Part shown: positions 24,179 to 30,809 of the stretch, piece by piece
How positions within the stretch are numbered: position 1 is the stretch's first letter
Layout: each line of letters starts with the position of its first letter
Origin: JAYTQQ01 sp043746635
GTDB taxonomy: Bacteria; Bdellovibrionota; Bdellovibrionia; Bdellovibrionales; JAMPXM01
Reading direction: 5' to 3'
NCBI GenBank assembly: GCA_043746635.1
Contig: JAYTQQ010000131.1
Location: 1 to 33,187, forward strand
Length of the DNA: 33,187 nt
Translations under genes and position numbers: made by a program
Notes under the pieces: generated by a model
What the model saw: the letters and a program-made list of their open reading frames with translations, nothing else
Database searches by the model: none
What the model was told of the DNA's origin: nothing

Positions 24179-25924
24179 ATGAGTGAACTTTTCGCGACCA
24201 TCCGACGAATGTGGCCCTTCATGAAGCCATATAAAAAGCAGTTAACAATTGTTTTTCTATCGGGCGCGTTCATGGCGGCCCTCTCGCCAGTCGCGATTCA
24301 ACTCGTAAATAAACTCTACCACGCGTTTGATGAAAAAGACGCGCAGGCCGCAAAATGGATCCCCTATTCTTTTCCGATTTTATTTTTATTCCTCGGCAAC
24401 GCCCGCTACATCAATACAAAGGTGACAAAGTACACTGCCGAACTCATCATGGCCGGCGTTCGCCGCAAACTCGTCGAGCAATTTGTTCATTTGAATTTAA
24501 GTTTTCACAATGCGTTTGACGCTGGCACCGGTGGCCTTATCAATCGTGTTTTAAACGATACGACTATCTTGCTTGAAGGTTTATTTTTCATGGTCGCAAT
24601 CTTTCGCGAACCACTTTTGATCATCGTTCTTCTCATACAGATGATCCTGATCAACTGGCAATTGACCGCATTCAGCTTTATTCTCGCACCGGTCTTTGTC
24701 ATTATGATGAGACAAATTCGCAAGAGTTTGCGTAAATACGGCCACCTTAATCGCGAAGCCATGGATAGTCTCACGAGTACTCTAAAAGAATCTCTCGACG
24801 GCGTTCGCATCATTCAGTCTTTTAATCTCGAAGACAAAATCATGCGCCGCTTTGACGGAAATCAAAACGACTACCTCGACACCCGCAATAAAATCATTAC
24901 ACGTGAAGAAGCGATTAGCCCGGTCAACGAATTCATGGGAGCTCTCGGCTTCATGGGCTTTTCGATTTTTGCTTTTCACCAAATTCTAGGAGGAACGTCA
25001 ACTCCTGCAGAATTTACGGCTTTCGTAATGGCCGCAGGAATTTTGCAACCACCAATTAAGAATTTTCAAACTGCTTTAGTGAAGATGCAACAGAGTTACG
25101 TTGTCTGCGAACGTCTCTTTAAAATCATCGATAGTGATCAGCGGGTTCCGCAGGTTACGAATCCAAAACCCTTTCCATCTTCGTGGAAGAAAATTCACTT
25201 TAACAATGTGAGCTTCGCGTACGGCAATGAGTTAGTCTTAAAGAATTTCGAGATGACAATTAATCGTGGCGAAGTCGTTGCACTCGTCGGCGAAAGCGGC
25301 AGCGGAAAATCAACCGTCGTTAATTTGTTAGGGCGGTTTTTTGATCCCACCAGCGGACAAATCTACATCGACGAAACTCCAATCAATCAATTCGATCTTA
25401 AAGATTTGCGCCGAAATATTGCGCTCGTCACTCAAGATGTTTTTTTATTTCGAGATACGATCGCTGAGAATATTCATTCTGGAAATCTCGATGCCGAAGA
25501 TAAAAATATCGAGCCCTCGGCTCGTGCAGCGAATGCGCATAATTTTATTTCGTCGTTTCCTCAAGCTTATCAAAATCAAGTTGGAGAACGCGGCAGCTTT
25601 CTTTCTGGCGGAGAAAAACAGCGTATCAGTATAGCCCGTGCGATCTACAAAGATGCGCCGATTCTCATTCTCGATGAAGCGACCAGTGCTCTCGATAGCG
25701 TGAGCGAAATGGAGGTTCAAAAGGGTCTCCAGAAACTAATGGAGGGGCGAACGGCTTTCGTTATCGCCCATCGCCTTTCAACGGTCTTTAATTCAGATCG
25801 CATTATCGTCATGAAAAAAGGTGAAGTCGTCGAACACGGCAATCACAAAAGCCTCCTCGAAAAGGGCGGCGAATACTCGAACTTCTACAGCCTCCAGATG
25901 AACCAGCACGAACGGATGACTTAA
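24179..25924 (+). CDS. MsbA-like ABC exporter (fused membrane and ATPase domains)
   Basis: A 581-residue half-transporter with about six transmembrane helices in residues 20-310, then the nucleotide-binding domain: Walker A 'GESGSGKST' (371-379), Q-loop 'VTQD' (417-420), signature 'LSGGEKQR' (475-482), Walker B 'ILILDEATSALD' (495-506) and the switch His531. It acts as a homodimer. Similarity and size fit the MsbA/lipid A exporter group, but multidrug exporters look alike, so the substrate is not certain. It starts 32 bases after uvrA and is probably in the same transcript. Confidence 0.9.
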   Translation: MSELFATIRRMWPFMKPYKKQLTIVFLSGAFMAALSPVAIQLVNKLYHAFDEKDAQAAKWIPYSFPILFLFLGNARYINTKVTKYTAELIMAGVRRKLVEQFVHLNLSFHNAFDAGTGGLINRVLNDTTILLEGLFFMVAIFREPLLIIVLLIQMILINWQLTAFSFILAPVFVIMMRQIRKSLRKYGHLNREAMDSLTSTLKESLDGVRIIQSFNLEDKIMRRFDGNQNDYLDTRNKIITREEAISPVNEFMGALGFMGFSIFAFHQILGGTSTPAEFTAFVMAAGILQPPIKNFQTALVKMQQSYVVCERLFKIIDSDQRVPQVTNPKPFPSSWKKIHFNNVSFAYGNELVLKNFEMTINRGEVVALVGESGSGKSTVVNLLGRFFDPTSGQIYIDETPINQFDLKDLRRNIALVTQDVFLFRDTIAENIHSGNLDAEDKNIEPSARAANAHNFISSFPQAYQNQVGERGSFLSGGEKQRISIARAIYKDAPILILDEATSALDSVSEMEVQKGLQKLMEGRTAFVIAHRLSTVFNSDRIIVMKKGEVVEHGNHKSLLEKGGEYSNFYSLQMNQHERMT

Positions 25925-26044
25925 GACTTAAACGGGGGCTAAAACGGGGGGTGGCGGCAGGTGGCAATCTCGGCAGAATGGCCATTCCTTCGACAGCCAT
26001 AAAGGGTTCATCTCTCTTAAAATACAGGTCCTTTCTAAAAAGGC

Positions 26045-26059
26045 TGGCCTCTGCCTTGC
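26045..26059 (+). promoter_or_regulatory. Possible sigma-54 promoter
   Basis: TGGCCT-CTGCC-TTGC has the required ten bases between the -24 GG and -12 GC and a T after TTGC, but two mismatches in TGGCAC. A start about 12 bases downstream would leave almost no leader before ATG 26073, and no ribosome binding site is visible there. One such match is expected by chance in a window this size, so this is only a lead. Confidence 0.3.
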
Positions 26060-26072
26060 TCTGCACTAAAGA

Positions 26073-27260
26073 ATGTCGAAAGCCCTTTTTATAAGTCTCC
26101 TTTTTAGTTTTTTTATGAGTCTGAATCTCGTGGGCATCGTCACTTTTTCGAGCGAAGACGACGAGCTCCCGAGCTTCGAATTGAATTCAACAGAAAGCAT
26201 CATCACCGATGCGACTTACCTCGCAAAAGTAGCCGAAGCTTACTTGCCCGGCATCGAAGAAAAACTCGCGGCAAAACCCACGATGGCAACGCTCTCTGCC
26301 TTTGATCAAAAAATTCGGCAAGGGGCTTATCTCGTTGCTCGAAGCCGTTCTTTTCTGAAGCTTGCACTTAAACAAAATCCAGACATCGCCTTTCTTAAAG
26401 CCGGCTACGAGCTATCTGAATGGGCCGCTTCCGGAATTTTCTACGTCACTCATCACACTGCACTGGCCGCTGCAGTTCACATTCCTGGATTGGGAATGGC
26501 TATACCCGCCGCTTACGCCGCCGCCCGCGAATGGTACCAGTATTATGCTTTTAAGAAACGCTTTGGAGTGACCCCGAAAGACATCAGAAATTATAAAAAC
26601 GAGGTTTTTACCGATCAAGATCTCAGATCACTTCGCTTACATGTTTTACCCGAAGACGCTTCGCAACGTTTTGTACCGATTGGTCGTCACTCTTATTTAA
26701 GCACAGAGAAAATTTCGAATAATTTCATTTCAGTCGGAGAGCTCGAGCGCCTTATCGACGATTCAGACTTCTTGCACGAAGCACGCAATCTAGGTCTCGT
26801 GCCTCCTCTCTATGAGGAACTATTGATTCAACATATTCTATCAATCCCGTCAAAGAGAAAAACTTTTTTGGAGAACGTAGAACTTCTGAATTTTAGACCT
26901 CACTTTCTTTGGGGCCAATATTTGATCGAAGCTGAAACCTTTATCAATAGAATAACGGCAGAGGCTTCACTTCAAGCCTTCAAACGTTCGACTCTTTATA
27001 AAGCCGGCGGCTGGAGAGACTTCTCGAAAAACTTTAAGCAAGCAGAATCAGAGCGCAAATCATTACGTGAACAAATTCATGATCTCGAGGCTTTTCAAAA
27101 TCAAGTGATTGCAGACTTAATCAACAAGGACCTTCCCGACTTGACCGAAGTGAAGCAAGACTTTGCCACGCGCAAGATGAATCTCGAGACTGGATTTGCC
27201 GAATACAGCGCAAAATATCCAAAATTTATGAACGCCTGTGAAGATCTTTTCGCGAAATAG
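26073..27260 (+). CDS. Secreted or membrane-anchored protein, unknown function
   Basis: A 395-residue protein with an N-terminal signal sequence or anchor ('ALFISLLFSFFMSLNLVGIV', about 4-23). A hydrophobic, Ala-rich segment near residues 130-152 could be buried or membrane-bound. The rest is mostly helical, with a charged, probably coiled-coil region near residues 330-360 ('QAESERKSLREQIHDLEAFQ'). I recognise no family or catalytic motif. ATG 26073 lacks a ribosome binding site; ATG 26118 is an alternative but would cut the signal sequence. It stands alone, between the ABC exporter and the sigma-54 activator. Confidence 0.65.
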   Translation: MSKALFISLLFSFFMSLNLVGIVTFSSEDDELPSFELNSTESIITDATYLAKVAEAYLPGIEEKLAAKPTMATLSAFDQKIRQGAYLVARSRSFLKLALKQNPDIAFLKAGYELSEWAASGIFYVTHHTALAAAVHIPGLGMAIPAAYAAAREWYQYYAFKKRFGVTPKDIRNYKNEVFTDQDLRSLRLHVLPEDASQRFVPIGRHSYLSTEKISNNFISVGELERLIDDSDFLHEARNLGLVPPLYEELLIQHILSIPSKRKTFLENVELLNFRPHFLWGQYLIEAETFINRITAEASLQAFKRSTLYKAGGWRDFSKNFKQAESERKSLREQIHDLEAFQNQVIADLINKDLPDLTEVKQDFATRKMNLETGFAEYSAKYPKFMNACEDLFAK

Positions 27261-27537
27261 CTGTCGATATTTTCGCGACACGTTCAGATTCTCATTTTTT
27301 ATTTTCAACAACTGCTGCTCGACTAGACACTTTAAGCCATCCTGTCTCATTTTGAACCCTATGGTACAATCCCCCACAACTCCTCAGCAATTGAGCGAAA
27401 ATTTTCAAGCTTTTGTCTGGTTCGTCTAAGCATTGATCGTTTTTTTAATGAAAATTAAAGTTGTCCAATTATTTGACGATAAGAAGTTATGCATTAAGTG
27501 CGAATCGTAGCGCACTCCAACTTTACAGGGAGCTATC
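27261..27537. other. Non-coding region upstream of the sigma-54 activator
   Basis: No gene is supported. A weak stem (TGTCG...CGACA, just after the previous stop) and a later run of T may end the upstream transcript. TACAAT (27364-27369) and TTGACG (27473-27478) are promoter-like boxes, but neither has a good partner at the right spacing. AGGGAG lies seven bases before ATG 27538. Confidence 0.4.
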
Positions 27538-29094
27538 ATGATTAATTGGGATGAATTTGATCATATACACGTGATCAAAAAACTAAAACAGATCTTGGGC
27601 GCATGGTGGAGTATCGACGTTGTTTTCACAGACGAACGTGGATATTTGAGAGGTTTCGATAAATCGAAAAACCAATCTTTTAATCCTGCCGTCAATACTT
27701 ACTTAGCAAAAGATGCGGGAGCAGAAAACTTCTCGGGGCTCGTCACAAAAGCTCTCGATGATATGCGCCTTTCTGAAAATCGCTATAGCTTTCGCAAATG
27801 GGAAATGGCGGGCTTTGATGTCGCCATATTTCCAATTATGATTGATAACGATGTCATGGGCTCAGTCGTTGCGATGGGATTTTTTAAAGACCAGGCAACG
27901 CCACAACGTCTCGAAGAAATCAGAGAACGTTTGGCAGCTTTCGGGGCATCTTCAGACGTCATCGAAGCTTCACTTTCTAAGTTTAAATATTTGGATGATG
28001 CTGACCGTGAACATTTTAGCGAACTCGTAGACCTCGTTGCTCAAGAAGTTATCACTCTTCACGTTGAAATTACTCAAAGAGAAAATCGCATCAAAGAACT
28101 CAATAAAGAATTGGGCTCTCGATATAAGTACGACAACATGATTGGTAAATCTAAGCCAATGCAATCTCTCTACGCTCTTCTCGATAAAGTAAAAACAGCA
28201 GACAGTACTGTTTTAATCCAAGGGGAAAACGGTACGGGTAAAGAGTTAATCGCTAAGGCGATTCATTACAATTCTGTTCGTAAAGAAAAGTCTTTCGTGA
28301 TTCAGAACTGCTCGGCCTTCAATGATAACTTGTTAGAGTCAGAGTTGTTCGGACACGTTAAAGGATCTTTCACAGGCGCCATCAAAGATAAGAAAGGCTT
28401 ATTTGAAATTGCCGATAAAGGAACTTTCTTTCTAGATGAGATTGGAGATACATCTCCACAAATGCAAGTTAAGCTTCTCCGCGTTTTACAAGAAGGAACA
28501 TTCACCCCGGTTGGAGCGACTGAGCCGCGTAAAGTTGACGTGAGAATTATCGCAGCGACAAACAGAACATTAAAAGAGATGGTTGAAGCTGGAACCTTCA
28601 GAGAAGATTTGTTCTATCGCTTAAACGTGATCAACATTCGTGTTCCGCCACTTCGTGAGCGCAAAGAAGATATTCCTGTTTTGGCTGAATTCTTTTTATC
28701 TAAGTCTGCAGAAAAAGGCGGGCCAAAAAAGATTCTCACGAAACGTGCTCTTGAAAAACTCTACGACTATCCATTTCCGGGTAATGTGCGAGAACTTCAG
28801 AACGAGATGGAGCGTCTCGTGGTTTTGAGCGGGATCGAGAACAAACTGACTGCCGATATGCTTTCTCCAAAAATTATTGAGGCAAGCGATAAAGGTAAAG
28901 TTCAAGGTGCTCGCGTTCACGGTAAACTCAAAGATGCACTCGAAGATCTCGAGCGCGAATTGATCAAAGATGGTTTGCGTAGAACTGGTTGGAATAAATC
29001 AAAACTCGCAAAAGAGCTTGGAATTAGCCGTGCAGGTTTGATCATGAAGGTTGAGAAGTACGGCCTTGATAAGCGCCGACTTCTGAAGGCTTAG
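27538..29094 (+). CDS. Sigma-54-dependent transcriptional activator with N-terminal sensor domain
   Basis: A 518-residue bacterial enhancer-binding protein. The N-terminal ~115 residues resemble a ligand-sensing domain of the PocR type (tentative). They are not a receiver domain: no phosphoacceptor Asp arrangement is visible. A coiled-coil linker (about 160-195) joins the AAA+ domain: Walker A 'GENGTGKE' (229-236), the sigma-54-contacting loop Gly-Ser-Phe-Thr-Gly-Ala (276-281, a GAFTGA variant), Walker B 'FFLDEIG' (297-303) and the Arg finger region 'TFREDLFYRLNV'. A Fis-type helix-turn-helix ends it ('NKSKLAKELGISRAGLIMKV'). A terminator follows. The promoter at 16239 is a possible target, but this is not shown. 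Confidence 0.92.
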   Translation: MINWDEFDHIHVIKKLKQILGAWWSIDVVFTDERGYLRGFDKSKNQSFNPAVNTYLAKDAGAENFSGLVTKALDDMRLSENRYSFRKWEMAGFDVAIFPIMIDNDVMGSVVAMGFFKDQATPQRLEEIRERLAAFGASSDVIEASLSKFKYLDDADREHFSELVDLVAQEVITLHVEITQRENRIKELNKELGSRYKYDNMIGKSKPMQSLYALLDKVKTADSTVLIQGENGTGKELIAKAIHYNSVRKEKSFVIQNCSAFNDNLLESELFGHVKGSFTGAIKDKKGLFEIADKGTFFLDEIGDTSPQMQVKLLRVLQEGTFTPVGATEPRKVDVRIIAATNRTLKEMVEAGTFREDLFYRLNVINIRVPPLRERKEDIPVLAEFFLSKSAEKGGPKKILTKRALEKLYDYPFPGNVRELQNEMERLVVLSGIENKLTADMLSPKIIEASDKGKVQGARVHGKLKDALEDLERELIKDGLRRTGWNKSKLAKELGISRAGLIMKVEKYGLDKRRLLKA

Positions 29095-29119
29095 TTCTTA
29101 AATTTTAATGTTCGAAGAC

Positions 29120-29142
29120 AAGGCGCTCACAAGGCGCCTTTT
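29120..29142 (+). terminator. Rho-independent terminator after the sigma-54 activator
   Basis: AAGGCGC (29120-29126) and GCGCCTT (29134-29140) form a 7-bp stem with a seven-base loop, running into TTTT, 25 bases after the stop codon. Confidence 0.75.
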
Positions 29143-29245
29143 CTATTTGTTTAAACCGACAAAACCGACAAGACTTTCGACGGCTGACTAAATTATAGCT
29201 AGCGATTTTTCACTCGGGAAAAAGCTCTAAATAAGGTATAATCAA

Positions 29246-29671
29246 ATGATGCAAGCTCGATTATTTCTCAATTCATCTTTGGTGTTCGTCTCTACGATCT
29301 TATGCTTTTCTTGCGTCACCCCTCGGGATAAGCAAGTGGCTTCGATTCATGTCGGCATGCTCAAAGACCAAGTTATTGATGCCGCCGGTAGCCCCACAAC
29401 TTTTAATCGGTACCAAGGCAAAGATCGTTGGGTTTACCGGGTCGTGAAAGATTCGGATATCACGACGACAGAAATTCTCTTTCAAAACGGTAAAACGGTC
29501 TATGTAGGGCCGCCTTTGACGCCGGCTCTGAGCGCTGAAGAGCAAGACAAGTACAACCAGATTTACAATCAACGCCAAGACGCCACCGAAGAGCGTGTCC
29601 GCGAAGAGCAACGCAAATATAATGCGGCTCATCCTGAAATGAAATCAAAGGATAAAGAAGAAGAACTTTAA
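29246..29671 (+). CDS. Small lipoprotein with a BamE/SmpA-like domain
   Basis: A 141-residue lipoprotein: signal peptide with lipobox Cys-Phe-Ser-Cys near residue 23, then 'IHVGMLKDQVIDAAGSPTTF' and 'RWVYRV', the pattern of SmpA/OmlA (BamE-like) domains. BamE is an accessory lipoprotein of the outer-membrane protein assembly complex, but many other lipoproteins share this fold, so the role is open. The C-terminal ~50 residues are charged and helical (Glu, Gln, Arg, Lys). AAGG lies upstream; ATG 29246 and ATG 29249 are equally possible starts. It converges on the next gene with a gap of six bases. Confidence 0.7.
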   Translation: MMQARLFLNSSLVFVSTILCFSCVTPRDKQVASIHVGMLKDQVIDAAGSPTTFNRYQGKDRWVYRVVKDSDITTTEILFQNGKTVYVGPPLTPALSAEEQDKYNQIYNQRQDATEERVREEQRKYNAAHPEMKSKDKEEEL

Positions 29672-29677
29672 AAAACC

Positions 29678-30277
29678 TTATTTCGCGAGAACGATGCGCT
29701 TTGAATCTTCGACTGCGGCAGGTTTTCGCTCAGCTTCTGTTTCGCTTAAAGAGACTGGCTTTTTGTGAACGACCGAATAATGAGCCGCGAAGTTCGACTT
29801 TATCTTATCGAGCTTGCCTTGAATGCTGAGATCAAAATTGCCCTCAACAGTAGGTTCTGCGGCCTCCTCACGTTGATATTTACGATCTGAAAAATCACCC
29901 CTCTCAGGATGTTCAAATCGAATATGCAATTGAAGCTTGCGGTACTCGGCGTAGTCGGTTTTCAATTCTTCTGTTTTTTTCAAAATCTCTCGCGCCAGAT
30001 CGGCCGCTTCTCCGGGTGACTTCACCCTTGCTTTTGATTCGAACATTTCTTGCAGATCGCTTTTTTCTTTTTCAATTTGGCTTTTTACTTTTTGGATACG
30101 GCCACTCTCATCACGCCATTCTTTTGCAAAAGGATCTTCGCCTTTAACTGGCTCTCCGCCACCTTCTGCTGAAGGTGCTGCGGCTTCTTCGGAGTGTGCG
30201 CTGAACGAATAGAGAAGCGAGAAGACTAAAATGAGTCTAGGGAGTTGAGATGTCTTGTTCGGCCTGGGTGATCGCAT
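29678..30277 (-). CDS. Secreted coiled-coil protein, unknown function
   Basis: A 199-residue protein with a signal peptide ('LPRLILVFSLLYSFSAHSEE', cleavage near Ser-Glu) and a charged, mainly helical mature part; 'RIQKVKSQIEKEKSDLQEMF' and following residues predict a coiled-coil. No family is recognised. The start ATG 30277 has GGTGG upstream, but it lies inside the zinc-ribbon gene, an overlap of 41 bases in another frame. A later start would shorten the basic N-terminus only slightly. It is third in the secA operon, which suggests, but does not show, a link to the cell envelope. Confidence 0.6.
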   Translation of the reverse strand: MRSPRPNKTSQLPRLILVFSLLYSFSAHSEEAAAPSAEGGGEPVKGEDPFAKEWRDESGRIQKVKSQIEKEKSDLQEMFESKARVKSPGEAADLAREILKKTEELKTDYAEYRKLQLHIRFEHPERGDFSDRKYQREEAAEPTVEGNFDLSIQGKLDKIKSNFAAHYSVVHKKPVSLSETEAERKPAAVEDSKRIVLAK

Positions 30278-30809
30278 ATTGTTCCCACCGAATTTTGACC
30301 GGTAGACGCTTGATTCGATTGATCAGAATCGAAGCCTTCACCGGAGATAAATTCTTCAACAACAACTCACCTTTTTTGATTCCAGAAAGTATGGCTTGCG
30401 CATCCCAGTTGAAGCGAGTGTCGTTAATAGCTTCTCGTAAAAATTCGCGAATTTCTTTAGAGTCGATGTCTGAGATTGAGACGTTATAGACAAATGCGCC
30501 GTTTTTTCCTTGAGAAAACTCTGAGTTCGCATATTCGCTAATATTAATCTCTTCATGCGGAGCCTGATTCATATTCGCGGATGGATCAGTTTGAGGCGCT
30601 TCTTCATTCTGAAAAAGTTGAAATCCCGATGAAGGAGGCGGCAGCTCGTGAGGCGCAGCCTCTTCTTCGTGAACGGGCGAGAGGTCCCCGCTACTTTCCT
30701 GAAGCTGTCCGTGAGCGTCTAAGATCGATGGGTGTCCGCAGCCTGGGCAAAGCACAAAACCTGAATCTTGCGGTAGCTCTGCCTGACAGCGCGGACAATG
30801 AGCTGCCAT
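30237..30809 (-). CDS. Zinc-ribbon protein, unknown function
   Basis: A 190-residue cytoplasmic protein. The N-terminus is a zinc ribbon (Cys5-Pro-Arg-Cys8 and Cys21-Pro-Gly-Cys24). An acidic, Pro-rich linker of about 70 residues follows, then a compact C-terminal domain ('IREFLREAINDTRFNWDAQA' through 'INRIKRLPVKIRWEQYAI'). I recognise no named family beyond the zinc ribbon. ATG 30809 overlaps the secA stop (TAATG), so its translation is coupled to secA. It may serve secretion, but that is a guess from context. Confidence 0.65.
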   Translation of the reverse strand: MAAHCPRCQAELPQDSGFVLCPGCGHPSILDAHGQLQESSGDLSPVHEEEAAPHELPPPSSGFQLFQNEEAPQTDPSANMNQAPHEEINISEYANSEFSQGKNGAFVYNVSISDIDSKEIREFLREAINDTRFNWDAQAILSGIKKGELLLKNLSPVKASILINRIKRLPVKIRWEQYAITQAEQDISTP

